64,000 nt of DNA from Paenibacillus andongensis (GTDB taxonomy: Bacteria; Bacillota; Bacilli; Paenibacillales; NBRC-103111). The DNA lies in NCBI RefSeq assembly GCF_025369935.1, contig NZ_CP104467.1, positions 4,657,001 through 4,721,000 of the forward strand. The letters run 5' to 3'. The position numbers and the translations under genes were made by a program. Under the pieces are notes generated by a model, which ran no database searches, was not told the DNA's origin, and worked only from the letters and a program-made list of their open reading frames with translations. Shown piece by piece: positions 17,975-26,713 of this stretch; position 1 is the stretch's first letter; each line of letters starts with the position of its first letter.

Positions 17975-18553
17975 ATGAGCAGTCATGAAACGAATGGATT
18001 GGTCTTTGTCTTTACGGGCACTAGCGGTTCTGGTCGTAAAACAATTGCCCATCACATTGCCAAAGAGCTTGGTTTCTCATCTGTCGTCTCCTACACAACT
18101 CGAACACCTAGACCCAAAGAAATCAACGGGAAGGATTATAATTTCATCTCGCGCAAAGCGTTCATTGACAGTGACATTGCAGGTGAATTTTTTCAAACTG
18201 TTGAAATTGACGGGAATTTCTATGGAATTAAGAAAGCGGACATCGATGAAGCGCTTCGCAAAGACGGACTTATCTATGTCATTGTGAATCGTTATGCAGC
18301 TAACCGTTTCAAGTATACATTTGGAGAAAGAGCGATCCGCTTGTTCATCTATGTCAATAAACAAACGATCATGGAACGCATGCTTGCTCGAAACACGCCA
18401 ACGGACGTCATTGACCACTACATGAACCACTACATAGAGGAAGTCTCCTACCGCAAGGATTGTGAGCATGTTTTTGAGAATATGAATTTACAAGAAACGA
18501 TCGGCAAAGTAAAAGCAACCATGCTCGCTCACATGCCGACTACAACTAGTTAA
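17975..18553 (+). CDS. guanylate-kinase-like protein with altered P-loop
   Basis: 192 residues with guanylate-kinase architecture: P-loop region GTSGSGRKT (about 14-22), 'SYTTRTPRPKEINGKDYNFIS' (GMP-binding, about 39-60), and a C-terminal helical region. Normal Gmk has GPSGVGKGT; here the lysine position is Arg with Lys shifted by one, so nucleotide binding may be altered. It is probably a paralogue of the housekeeping gmk, which is normally next to rpoZ and coaBC, absent here. AAGGAGG lies 8 nt before the ATG. Monocistronic with a terminator. Confidence 0.8.
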   Translation: MSSHETNGLVFVFTGTSGSGRKTIAHHIAKELGFSSVVSYTTRTPRPKEINGKDYNFISRKAFIDSDIAGEFFQTVEIDGNFYGIKKADIDEALRKDGLIYVIVNRYAANRFKYTFGERAIRLFIYVNKQTIMERMLARNTPTDVIDHYMNHYIEEVSYRKDCEHVFENMNLQETIGKVKATMLAHMPTTTS

Positions 18554-18570
18554 ATGTGCCAATAACACCA

Positions 18571-18607
18571 AGAGACCCGGTGATCGACATCACCGAGTCT
18601 CTTTTTT
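18571..18607 (+). terminator. rho-independent terminator
   Basis: AGAGACCCGGTGAT-cgac-ATCACCGAGTCTCT followed by TTTTTT, directly after the kinase-like gene. Confidence 0.9.
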
Positions 18608-18620
18608 ACGATCCAACATT

Positions 18621-19046
18621 TCATTTTAATGGGGCTTTTTTCCGCTTCAAAGCCACGAATCCGCCTAATAGTGAAACCGGTACAATGACGACAAAACCAA
18701 GCAGCTCATACCATAACGGAATGCTATGATTGGTTAACATGGAATCAAATCCGATTGCAGCGCCTATGACACCAATAATGGCCGCATTGAAATATTCGGC
18801 ACGCTTTGCAACCTTAGCGGCGATGAATCCGCCAAGAAACGACCAGAACAAACCAACTACCAGAAGCAAAAGCATCAGGCCTACATTCGAATATATAACA
18901 CTAACATCATGCTCATCCACTGGGCGATTAGCAAAATATATACCGCCAATTAACGAAGTCGATATCAAAGTCCCCAAATTATCAACCGCTATGCCAAGCA
19001 ATACACCCAGAAAATGAAATTTTCGTTCACTTTTTTGTTCAACCAT
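18621..19046 (-). CDS. four-helix membrane protein, unknown
   Basis: 141 residues from MVEQKSERKFHFLG with four hydrophobic segments (roughly 15-37, 55-80, 88-105, 115-135) rich in Gly/Ala, ending in a basic tail. The start at 19046 has GGAGAG about 13 nt upstream; an alternative start at 19070 exists. Looks like a small glycine-zipper-type membrane protein; no family recognised. Confidence 0.6.
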   Translation of the reverse strand: MVEQKSERKFHFLGVLLGIAVDNLGTLISTSLIGGIYFANRPVDEHDVSVIYSNVGLMLLLLVVGLFWSFLGGFIAAKVAKRAEYFNAAIIGVIGAAIGFDSMLTNHSIPLWYELLGFVVIVPVSLLGGFVALKRKKAPLK

Positions 19047-19124
19047 AGATTCTTCTTCTCTCCTGATCACTTCGACCTACCAACCTTATCCATAATACCA
19101 TGTGGCCGTCTTAGTATCCAGTTC

Positions 19125-19601
19125 TCACCTAGATGACCTTGCAGACTCGGCTGTCTCTTCGGCTATCATCTTCACGTAATTATTGCGCTTTTCAAGAAAT
19201 TGAGTCATATATTTTGCTAAAAACAAATGATCGACAAGCTTCCCCAATCCTCCAAATGGCGAGGTGTAATCGAACGTATCTATCATCAAAGTTCCTTGTT
19301 CTACAGTTACAAACTCATGAGTATGACGAAATCGCTTGAACGCCCCTCTTACCATTTCATCCACAAAGTAATGTGGCTTCTCCATCTCTGTAATCTGGGC
19401 AGTCAATTGCTGCTTAATACCTAAGTGATAAGCTTCCCAAGTCACTGTTTCGCCACGCTCAATCAAACCCTGAGTCCTGCCTGCTAACGCTCTTTCCTTC
19501 GTATGAGAGGTTGATTCTGCATGGATATCTATACTCCTTGCCAAATCAAAACACACTTCAATAGGTGCATGAATAAGTAACTCCTGACGTATAATCGGCA
19601 T
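19125..19601 (-). CDS. SRPBCC-fold (START/polyketide-cyclase-like) protein
   Basis: 158 residues, MPIIRQELLIHAPIEVCFDLARSIDIH..., the start typical of SRPBCC hydrophobic-ligand proteins ('I.AP.E..F.l..di..h'), with 'VTWEAYHLGIKQQLTAQI' and a final helix. Similar proteins are annotated as cyclase or cell-division-inhibitor-like. The GAGGAG ribosome site overlaps the stop of the preceding MBL-fold gene, so the two are co-translated. Confidence 0.75.
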   Translation of the reverse strand: MPIIRQELLIHAPIEVCFDLARSIDIHAESTSHTKERALAGRTQGLIERGETVTWEAYHLGIKQQLTAQITEMEKPHYFVDEMVRGAFKRFRHTHEFVTVEQGTLMIDTFDYTSPFGGLGKLVDHLFLAKYMTQFLEKRNNYVKMIAEETAESARSSR

Positions 19602-19609
19602 TGACTCCT

Positions 19610-20698
19610 CTACTTCCACCAAGTTTCTATCGGATAATCCGCAGCATCAACGGTGACCGTTTGACCTATTTTCGGTGTGACAATTGACACTTTGTTAGCA
19701 TGCGCTGCCCTTGTGGCACGCTCTACCGGATCTGTCCAATCATGTAAAGCCAGCGTGAACGCCCCCCAATGTATCGGAATCATCAGCTTACCATTCACAT
19801 CCATATGGGCTTTCACCGTTTCTTCCGGCATCATATGAATATCAGACCAGCGATCATCGTATTGACCACACTCCATCAGAGTAAGATCGAACGGACCATA
19901 TTTTAGCCCAATTTCTTTGAAATGAGGGGAATACCCACTATCACCACTGAAGAAGATCTTGGATTGTCTTCCTTTGATCACCCACGAACACCAAAGGGAT
20001 GCACCACGATCTGTCATGCTTCTCCCCGAAAAGTGTATAGCTGGCGTACAGGCCAACGCTAAACCTTCAAACGCAAACTCATCCCACCAATCATACTCTT
20101 CGATCTTCTCTGGCTGCACACCCCATCTGATCAGATGACCGCCAACCCCAAGCGGGACAAAAAACTTATTCACTTTATGCTTTATTTTCATGATCGATCC
20201 ATAATCCAAATGATCATAATGGTCATGTGACAAAATGACGGCATCAATCACGGGCAGCTGCGCAATTTCAAAAGGCAATCCACCGCTATATCTTCCCTTC
20301 CCGAACCATGGAAACGGCGAAGGAGCTTTGCCGAACATGGGATCTAATAATAGGGCTTTTCCATCGATCGTTAGCAAGGAGGCCGAATGACCAAACCAGG
20401 TCACTTTCGTTTCCATATCCTTGGTCAAATTAGGTGTTTCCATCGCTAATGGCGTCATTGGACGTCGATTAGGACTGCTTTTCGCAAAATCTAGCAAGAT
20501 CCCGACCGTATTCCCAATGCCCATATTCATCATGGTCGGGACAGGATTTTGGAATTTCCCATTCAAATACTGAGGGGATCGAGAGAAAGCCTGGGTCTTC
20601 TCCTTCGAGGGTCTCCGTCCAAATACAGGATAAACATTCATAAAAAGAACAATAAAGCACACAATGCCCACTACAATACTCGTCAAAATAAGTAACAA
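19610..20698 (-). CDS. MBL-fold metallo-hydrolase (NAPE-PLD/UlaG-like) with N-terminal membrane anchor
   Basis: 362 residues. An N-terminal helix (about 3-22) anchors the protein. The metallo-beta-lactamase core follows: 'WFGHSASLLTIDGKALLLDPMF', the metal motif SHDHYDHLD (about 158), 'GVGGHLIRWGV', 'FSGDSGYSPHF' and 'MIPIHWGAF'. This is the pattern of N-acyl-phosphatidylethanolamine phospholipase D-type hydrolases. Substrate unknown; a lipid-related role would fit the anchor and the SRPBCC partner downstream. Confidence 0.85.
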   Translation of the reverse strand: MLLILTSIVVGIVCFIVLFMNVYPVFGRRPSKEKTQAFSRSPQYLNGKFQNPVPTMMNMGIGNTVGILLDFAKSSPNRRPMTPLAMETPNLTKDMETKVTWFGHSASLLTIDGKALLLDPMFGKAPSPFPWFGKGRYSGGLPFEIAQLPVIDAVILSHDHYDHLDYGSIMKIKHKVNKFFVPLGVGGHLIRWGVQPEKIEEYDWWDEFAFEGLALACTPAIHFSGRSMTDRGASLWCSWVIKGRQSKIFFSGDSGYSPHFKEIGLKYGPFDLTLMECGQYDDRWSDIHMMPEETVKAHMDVNGKLMIPIHWGAFTLALHDWTDPVERATRAAHANKVSIVTPKIGQTVTVDAADYPIETWWK

Positions 20699-20931
20699 CT
20701 TCTCTTCCGCCTCCAGGTTAAGCTTATTGGAATAGTCTTTTTACAACTAGATGTATTAACGTAAATCCGCACCGTATGGTTCCAAGATTTGATTAACTAC
20801 CCTGATGAAAGTCGCAATTTTTTTCAAAAATAGGGACAAAAGCACAATCAGTCGATTCGCCCAAACATTCCTCCAAAATAGTCATAAGCTATCTCGAAAC
20901 ACAAACCACTTTCAGTTGGAGGTTGATTCGA

Positions 20932-21027
20932 ATGAGTTGTGGAACTGGCGTAGGTTATACTTCTTCAGCAGCAATCTTGGTACTGTTCATTTTATTGGTT
21001 ATCATCACTAGCGCTTTTGTTTGGTAA
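20932..21027 (+). CDS. YjcZ-family sporulation peptide
   Basis: A 31-residue reading frame, MSCGTGVGYTSSAA followed by a hydrophobic stretch (ILVLFILLVIITSAF) and VW. This Gly-rich head plus single membrane helix is typical of YjcZ-type small proteins made during sporulation. TTGGAGG lies 9 nt before the ATG and a hairpin follows the stop. It sits on the plus strand between two minus-strand blocks, close to spo0A. Too short for most gene finders. Confidence 0.75.
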   Translation: MSCGTGVGYTSSAAILVLFILLVIITSAFVW

Positions 21028-21041
21028 TTTGAAAACAAATA

Positions 21042-21077
21042 CAGAAAGGCTACCTATCCTCATAGGTAGTCTTTCTG
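21042..21077 (+). terminator. hairpin after the YjcZ-type gene
   Basis: CAGAAAGGCTACCTAT-cctc-ATAGGTAGTCTTTCTG is a 16-bp stem with one mismatch, 14 bp after the stop codon. T-run is poor. Confidence 0.6.
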
Positions 21078-21141
21078 ACATTCCCCTGCAACGATAAGGT
21101 CCATTTTTTATATGAAAAGTACATTGAAAGTTTGATAAAAT

Positions 21142-21172
21142 AAAAAAGAACGCTCTGGATTGGAGCGCCCTC
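21142..21172 (-). terminator. rho-independent terminator of the HTH gene
   Basis: On the minus strand GGGCGCTC-caatcca-GAGCGTTC is followed by TTTTTTA, 26 bp after the stop of the gene at 21198. Confidence 0.8.
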
Positions 21173-21197
21173 TTTTTGATATATAGTCTTACAGCCA

Positions 21198-21428
21198 TCA
21201 ATTTAACACGTTAGACTCGATCGCGACTAATTCATACAAATCATTCACATCACACCCTAAGGTGTCAGCGATTGATATAGCAGACTTAAGCGGCATGATT
21301 CTTTTGTTTTCAACAAAGTCGGTAATCCGCTCTGGCTTGTAAAGCAAAGTTCGAGCAAGATCAAAGGCAGTCATGTTGGATTCAAGTAATCGCTCACTAA
21401 GCAGGCAGCGACCGAGCTCATATTTCAT
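21198..21428 (-). CDS. Xre-type helix-turn-helix protein
   Basis: 76 residues with a Cro/CI-like helix-turn-helix ('MTAFDLARTLLYKPERITDFVENKRIMPLKSAISIADTLGC' region, about 19-60). There is no other domain, so it is a stand-alone DNA-binding or adaptor protein. It lies 39 bp downstream of spo0A in the same direction, before a terminator, and could be co-expressed with it. A link to sporulation is only positional. Confidence 0.75.
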   Translation of the reverse strand: MKYELGRCLLSERLLESNMTAFDLARTLLYKPERITDFVENKRIMPLKSAISIADTLGCDVNDLYELVAIESNVLN

Positions 21429-21467
21429 TCTGATGACCTCCGAAACATTACAAAGATTCTAACCCTC

Positions 21468-22262
21468 TCAAGAAACCTTATGCTCGATGCGGAGCTTATC
21501 AGCAACCATCGCAATAAATTCTGAATTGGTCGGTTTCGATTTCGAGATGTTGATTGTATATCCGAAGATAAACGAGATGGAGTCAATGTTGCCGCGCGTC
21601 CAAGCAACTTCAATCGCATGACGAATGGCACGCTCAACGCGGCTAGGTGTAGTCTTGTACTTCTCTGCAATAGCTGGGTACAATGTTTTGGTGATCGCAC
21701 CAAGGATTTCGATATTATTGTAAACCATCGTAATCGCTTCGCGAAGATATTGATATCCTTTAATATGCGCAGGAACGCCGATTTCATGTATGATGCTGGT
21801 GATATTAGCATCTAAGTTTTTACCTTTAGGCATATGTACGATATTTGCACGTGATGTGGAAGTGGTTGCGGATGTTTGATTGTTACCAACAAGCTGGCGA
21901 ATACGATTCGTTAATGTTTCCATATCAAAAGGCTTGAGAATGTAGTAAGAGGCTCCAAGTTGCACAGCTTTTTGAGTGATATTTTCTTGCCCAAATGCAG
22001 TTAGCATGATGATTTTCGGTTGTGTGGGAAGATTCATCTCACGCATTTTTTCAAGTACACCCAAGCCATCTAAGTGAGGCATAATAATATCTAAAATGAG
22101 TACATCCGGTAATTCACGTTGTTGTTCTAGAAACCGAAGAACTTCGTTACCGTTGTACGCCACTCCCACAATTTCCATATCCTCTTGCTCACCAATGAAC
22201 TCTGATAATAAATGGGTAAACTCACGGTTGTCATCTGCTAGTAACACTTGAATTTTTTGCAA
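21468..22262 (-). CDS. spo0A: sporulation response regulator Spo0A
   Basis: 264 residues. The receiver domain (1-125) has the acidic pair D10-D11, the phospho-acceptor D58 in [13 protein letters not shown]88 region and K108 in 'ILKPFD'. A short linker leads to the Spo0A-specific DNA-binding domain (about 150-262) with '[16 protein letters not shown]', '[27 protein letters not shown]' and '[14 protein letters not shown]'. The start is TTG with AAAGGAGG 8 nt upstream. It is the master switch for sporulation; spoIVB lies upstream as in Bacillus. Confidence 0.98.
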   Translation of the reverse strand: MQKIQVLLADDNREFTHLLSEFIGEQEDMEIVGVAYNGNEVLRFLEQQRELPDVLILDIIMPHLDGLGVLEKMREMNLPTQPKIIMLTAFGQENITQKAVQLGASYYILKPFDMETLTNRIRQLVGNNQTSATTSTSRANIVHMPKGKNLDANITSIIHEIGVPAHIKGYQYLREAITMVYNNIEILGAITKTLYPAIAEKYKTTPSRVERAIRHAIEVAWTRGNIDSISFIFGYTINISKSKPTNSEFIAMVADKLRIEHKVS

Positions 22263-22319
22263 CTTAAAATCCTCCTTTAGCTACTCAACAAGTTGGTAAT
22301 TCTCTCTTAAGTAAAGGTA

Positions 22320-22438
22320 TTCGACACCCCAACTTAAATTCCTTCTGTCGAATATTATTTTTCTTTTCTTTTAATTCACTTTCTTATATAATAATATATT
22401 TATCTTCTATATCCAACATTTTTCGACAAATTCACAGA
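22320..22438 (-). promoter_or_regulatory. three 0A boxes and a possible sigma-H promoter upstream of spo0A
   Basis: Spo0A~P binds TTCGACA/TGTCGAA. Perfect copies lie at 22320-22326 (TTCGACA), 22346-22352 (TGTCGAA) and 22432-22438 (TTCGACA). On the minus strand GAAGGAATT (22337-22345) and CGAAT (22318-22322) resemble a sigma-H promoter with a 13-nt spacer instead of 11-12, overlapping the box nearest the gene. This suggests autoregulation as in Bacillus subtilis. Confidence 0.7.
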
Positions 22439-22478
22439 AAACTATGTTTTTCCTTGTAGAATGAGGTTAAAATAAAAT

Positions 22479-22516
22479 AAAGAATCAAAGGCTTCTAGCT
22501 CGCCTTTGATTCTTTG
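22479..22516 (-). terminator. terminator of spoIVB
   Basis: CAAAGAATCAAAGGC-gagctagaa-GCCTTTGATTCTTT on the minus strand, followed by ATTTTATTTTAAC. The stem overlaps the spoIVB stop codon and separates it from spo0A. Confidence 0.85.
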
Positions 22517-23835
22517 TAAGAGGCTCCTGAAGAAGGTCTAAGGATAATACCTGAGTCCTGAAGCATCCACTCGATAAAACAACCGTAACCACTTGTTGGA
22601 TCATTCACAAATACGTGAGTAACAGCTCCGATTAACTTGCCATTCTGGATAATAGGGCTGCCGCTCATCCCTTGCACAATACCGCCAGTCTTATCTAACA
22701 ATCGCGGATCCGTGATTTTGATGACCATTCCTTTGGTTCCTGGAATGTCTTGTTTAGATACATGGACTACTTGAATGTCAAATTTCTCGACCTTCTGTCC
22801 TTCCACAACTGTATAAATTTGAGCAGGGCCTTCTTTCACTTCTTCAGCGAAAGCAACAGGTATGGGTTCTTTATCCAAGCTGTGGTCAGGAGCAGCATAC
22901 ATTTTGCCAAAAATACCGAATGCCGTGTTTCTTTCGATATTACCAATGACTTTACTATCTTTGTACAAGGTAGCATGTTTCTCGCCAGGATCTCCATTAT
23001 GGCTCTTAGAAATTGAGGTCACATTAGAGTACACAATATCGCCGTCACCAACGATGATTGGCGTTTGGGTATCCATATCGGTGATCACATGTCCCAGTGC
23101 CCCGTACACGCCTTGATCCGGTGCGTAGAAGGTTAGAGTACCAACACCCGCAGCTGAGTCCCGAATGTACAAACCTAAGCGATAGGACTTATCTACGACG
23201 TCATAGACAGGCTGCAGCTTAACCATAATCTCTTCATTGTTACGAAGGATTTTTAGCTCCAGCGGTGTTTTGCTTTCTCCGGATTTGGCTACAAGATCAG
23301 CAACCTTACTAACATCCTTGGAATCTTTGCCATTGATCTTAGTAATTAAATCACCTACTTGAATTTTCGCTTCTTCACCAGGTGAAACTTTTTGGTCTTG
23401 GGCAACAGTTACTAAATGATGACCTACGACCAAAATACCGGCAGACTTAATTTTCACACCGATTGTTTGACCACCTGGGATGACTTTCAAATCCGGTACG
23501 ACATTGACTTTAACGGTCTTGATGGGGATTGCACCGAACAGCTTGAGCTTCATTTCTGTTTGCCCAGAGTGATCGGATTGCAAAGAGATGGGTTCTTTCA
23601 AATTAACTTGAAATGAGTGCTTGGCATTGCCGTTAACCTTTACAATATCCGTATCTTTTACCGTGACTTGGGCGTTGACCGGCATTGTTAGTTGGAGCTG
23701 CTTCCCCTGCCCGCTGAATAAGCGAAGTTCCTGGGGGAAGGAGGCAAAGCTTTGAAAAGGCGGAGACAAACTTACCATACAAACGAAGAAGACGAGCAGG
23801 AGTCCGAACAATCTTTTTCTTTTGCTGGATTGCAA
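22495..23835 (-). CDS. spoIVB: SpoIVB peptidase (sigma-K checkpoint protease)
   Basis: About 446 residues. An N-terminal signal/anchor helix (about 10-28) is followed by a PDZ domain ('GILVVGHHLVTVAQD...GEEAKIQVGDLITKINGKD', about 130-215) and the S55 peptidase domain with the catalytic serine in GMSGSPIIQNGKLIGA (about 400) and a His in the 'GALGHVITDMDT' region. It signals from the forespore to activate pro-sigma-K processing. A GTG at 23844 has AAGGAG only 1 nt away, so TTG at 23835 (10 nt) is preferred. Ends in its own terminator before spo0A. Confidence 0.95.
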   Translation of the reverse strand: MQSSKRKRLFGLLLVFFVCMVSLSPPFQSFASFPQELRLFSGQGKQLQLTMPVNAQVTVKDTDIVKVNGNAKHSFQVNLKEPISLQSDHSGQTEMKLKLFGAIPIKTVKVNVVPDLKVIPGGQTIGVKIKSAGILVVGHHLVTVAQDQKVSPGEEAKIQVGDLITKINGKDSKDVSKVADLVAKSGESKTPLELKILRNNEEIMVKLQPVYDVVDKSYRLGLYIRDSAAGVGTLTFYAPDQGVYGALGHVITDMDTQTPIIVGDGDIVYSNVTSISKSHNGDPGEKHATLYKDSKVIGNIERNTAFGIFGKMYAAPDHSLDKEPIPVAFAEEVKEGPAQIYTVVEGQKVEKFDIQVVHVSKQDIPGTKGMVIKITDPRLLDKTGGIVQGMSGSPIIQNGKLIGAVTHVFVNDPTSGYGCFIEWMLQDSGIILRPSSGASYKESKAS

Positions 23836-23952
23836 TATCTTCACGCTCCTTCACACTTCCTTGAGCCCTGACGATTGTCTCGTCAAATGCGTACCTTTAA
23901 GTTAACCCCACTCTCCCCGTTTTATAACTGAAAATGCTGACTATCTATACTT

Positions 23953-25680
23953 TCATGCCCTTGCTTTCTTATTTCTTGCCATGGCAAGCATTTCCCCAGC
24001 ATGATGCAGGGTGGTTTCCGTCACTTCAACACCCCCGAGCATCCTCGCTAATTCCTCAATTCGTCCAGAATCAGGCATATCTTGGACACGCGTAAATGTT
24101 CGTTCTTGATCTACTTCTTTACGAATGTAGAAATGAACATCTGCGAAACTAGCCACTTGTGGTAAATGCGTAATCGAGAAAACTTGGCAGTTTGTCGACA
24201 ATGCGGACATTTTCTCTGCAATAGCTTGCGCCGCGCGGCCACTTACACCCGTATCCACTTCGTCGAATACAAGTACAGGAATTTGATCAATCCGTGCAAA
24301 TATGGTTTTCATCGCGAGCATAATACGAGAGAGCTCTCCGCCAGAAGCAATTTTACTAAGACCGCGTAAAGGCTCTCCAGGATTGGGTGCCATGAGAAAC
24401 TCAATTTGATCGATTCCTTGCCGTGAGAAACGTACTTTGTTGCCTTCAACTAGAATGCCGCGTTCGTCAAGTATTTGTTCCACTTGCACACGGAACTGCG
24501 TGCGTTCCATCTGCAAATCGCGTAGTTCGTGCTCAATTTGACCTGCAAGCTGTACTGCAATCCCTTTGCGCAAATTGGAAAGATCCAAAGCTGCTACACC
24601 CAACTGCTTTTCTTCGGCCGCAAGCTTGTCTTCTAATTTACGAATATGCTCATCTTTATTTTCAATGGTGTCGACTTCACTTTTAATTTTATCCAAATAA
24701 ACGAGTATTTCTTTAATATTCTCTCCATATTTTCGCCGAAGAGACGTGATCAGATCTAATCTTTGTTCAATAAAATCCAAACGTGAAGGGTTAAACTCAA
24801 TGCCATCTCGGTAGTCACGCAGTTGATAGGCAGCGTCTTCCATTTGATAATAAGCGGATTGCGCCTGCTCGAGAAGAGGATTTAGCTTCGTAGGGTCAAG
24901 TTGTACGATATCCTGCAGTCTGGAAACAGCCTTTCCGGCAGCATCTAAGCCACGGTTGGTCGCATAGAGGAAATCATAAGCCTCAGAAGTGCTTTGAAAT
25001 AATTTTTCCGCGTTAGCCAGTTTTCGCTTCTCTTCGATTAAGGTCTCGTCTTCCCCCATTTTGAGCTTTGCAGCCGAAATTTCATCGATTTGAAAACGAT
25101 ATAAATCTAGCATTTGCAGCGCCTGTTTGCTAGTTTCTTGAATCTCTCGCAGCTCTTTTTGCAGCTTCATGTATTGATCATAGCTAGCTTGATAGTTTTT
25201 TTTCGCAGCCTCAACTTCAGAATCACCGAATAAATCGAGAGAATCAACATGTTCATCTACATTTAGCAGGGATTGATGCTCATGCTGACCATGAATATTA
25301 ACCAGCCACTCCCCTGTTTTGCGAAGCATCGTCAAGTTTACAAGCTGACCATTAATTCGGCTGGAGCTTTTACCCGACGCGGTGATTTCTCTACGAATGA
25401 GTAAATGTTCACTGGCATCCGCACTGATGCCGAGTTCTGTAAGCGTATGCCAAACCGGATGCGTAGGCGGTAATTCGAACATTGCTTCAATCTCTGCTTT
25501 GTCCGCACCATAGCGTACCAACTCCGAAGATCCTCTACCGCCAACAATGAGTGTTAAGGCATCGATAATGATCGATTTACCTGCACCTGTTTCTCCTGTT
25601 AGGACATGAAAACCAGCTTTAAAACGAATATGTACATGTTCAATTACAGCCAAATTACGAATCGAAAGTTCTGTAAGCAT
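23953..25680 (-). CDS. recN: DNA repair protein RecN
   Basis: 575 residues, SMC-like. The N-terminal Walker A TGETGAGKSIIIDAL (about 28-42), long coiled coil (about 160-370), then 'IASGGELSRIMLAMK' (signature) and 'VLVFDEVDTGVSGRAAQAI' (Walker B). RecN acts early at double-strand breaks. It follows argR with a 15-bp gap, the order seen in Bacillus. Confidence 0.97.
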   Translation of the reverse strand: MLTELSIRNLAVIEHVHIRFKAGFHVLTGETGAGKSIIIDALTLIVGGRGSSELVRYGADKAEIEAMFELPPTHPVWHTLTELGISADASEHLLIRREITASGKSSSRINGQLVNLTMLRKTGEWLVNIHGQHEHQSLLNVDEHVDSLDLFGDSEVEAAKKNYQASYDQYMKLQKELREIQETSKQALQMLDLYRFQIDEISAAKLKMGEDETLIEEKRKLANAEKLFQSTSEAYDFLYATNRGLDAAGKAVSRLQDIVQLDPTKLNPLLEQAQSAYYQMEDAAYQLRDYRDGIEFNPSRLDFIEQRLDLITSLRRKYGENIKEILVYLDKIKSEVDTIENKDEHIRKLEDKLAAEEKQLGVAALDLSNLRKGIAVQLAGQIEHELRDLQMERTQFRVQVEQILDERGILVEGNKVRFSRQGIDQIEFLMAPNPGEPLRGLSKIASGGELSRIMLAMKTIFARIDQIPVLVFDEVDTGVSGRAAQAIAEKMSALSTNCQVFSITHLPQVASFADVHFYIRKEVDQERTFTRVQDMPDSGRIEELARMLGGVEVTETTLHHAGEMLAMARNKKARA

Positions 25681-25695
25681 GTGCTCCCCCTGAAA

Positions 25696-26145
25696 TTAAG
25701 ATAGTAATGACATAACTTCATCCACAAAAGTAAGGCTGTTCTCTTTGCCGCGGCAAATCACAAGAATAGTATCATCTCCGCAAATCGTCCCCATAACACC
25801 GTTCCACTCCAGATTATCAATAAGTGCGCATATCGTGTTCGCGGTGCCTGGCAAACATTTCATCACGACAAGATTGTCGGTATGGTCGATGCTTACAAAA
25901 TGGTCACTCAAAGCCCTTCGCAGTCTTTGCATCGGATTAAATCGCTGATCGGCCGGCATGGAGTACTTATATCTGCCATCATCTAAGGGAACCTTAATCA
26001 AATGAAGCTCTTTGATATCGCGTGAGACTGTCGCTTGTGTGACATGAAAGCCAGCAGCTCGAAGAGTCTCTACCAATTCATCCTGCGTTTCAATCTCGTG
26101 GTTCGTAATAATCTCTCTGATTTTTACATGCCTTTGACCTTTCAT
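25696..26145 (-). CDS. argR: arginine repressor
   Basis: 149 residues: an N-terminal winged helix ('[21 protein letters not shown]', '[18 protein letters not shown]') and a C-terminal oligomerisation/arginine-binding domain ('[24 protein letters not shown]', '[14 protein letters not shown]'). Standard length (AhrC 149). Placed between tlyA and recN as in Bacillus. Confidence 0.96.
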   Translation of the reverse strand: MKGQRHVKIREIITNHEIETQDELVETLRAAGFHVTQATVSRDIKELHLIKVPLDDGRYKYSMPADQRFNPMQRLRRALSDHFVSIDHTDNLVVMKCLPGTANTICALIDNLEWNGVMGTICGDDTILVICRGKENSLTFVDEVMSLLS

Positions 26146-26147
26146 CC

Positions 26148-26600
26148 TTACACCTCTATATGAAATGTGATTTTTTTTATTTTGTTTAGAGCCATATCCA
26201 CATATAGCACGCCGTCAGCTTCTGGATAAATCAAACTATAGGCTAGCAGCATATCTCGAACAGCGCTGCCTGTCATTTCAAGCGGTTTACGTTCCTTCGC
26301 TACTTTCACGAGGTAAATCTGCTCTTCTTTCTGGGCAAAATAGTCGATGAATAACCGGCTTTCCAGCTGTTCTCTTTCATTGATCGTCATCCTGATAGGG
26401 ATTTTCGTTTTACCGGCAATCACATCGAAGCCAGCTCCTTCAAGCAGTTCCACAACTTCATCCTGCGGTATTTCTGAGTGTCTAGGAAACCTTCTTCGCT
26501 TCTTATTCGGTCCGTCTAGCCACCTTTGGAATCGCCAAAAGATAATGCCTACAACTATGATCAGGATTAACAAAATGACTTTAACATCGCCTTGTTCCAT
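26148..26600 (-). CDS. membrane-anchored protein of unknown function
   Basis: About 150 residues starting [16 protein letters not shown]: one N-terminal helix (about 7-25), a basic stretch ([12 protein letters not shown]), then a soluble domain with '[25 protein letters not shown]' and '[23 protein letters not shown]', which looks like a restriction-endonuclease-type or Holliday-junction-resolvase-like mixed fold but without a clear catalytic motif. Two bp separate it from argR, so it is in the same transcript. GAGGTG precedes the ATG at 26600. Confidence 0.7.
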   Translation of the reverse strand: MEQGDVKVILLILIIVVGIIFWRFQRWLDGPNKKRRRFPRHSEIPQDEVVELLEGAGFDVIAGKTKIPIRMTINEREQLESRLFIDYFAQKEEQIYLVKVAKERKPLEMTGSAVRDMLLAYSLIYPEADGVLYVDMALNKIKKITFHIEV

Positions 26601-26667
26601 GTCCTTCACCTCGCCATAGTATTCGCGGATTTACCCGGAAAATCCTTTTTTATGAAGCAAGCGTAAG

Positions 26668-26713
26668 TGAAAAAACCCATCTCTGGGCCGCAAAGGCGTT
26701 CTCAAAGATGAGT
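26668..26713 (-). terminator. terminator after tlyA
   Basis: AACTCATCT ... AGATGGGTT on the minus strand encloses a second GC-rich stem (ACGCC/GGC) and is followed by TTTTTC. It overlaps the tlyA stop. Confidence 0.65.
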
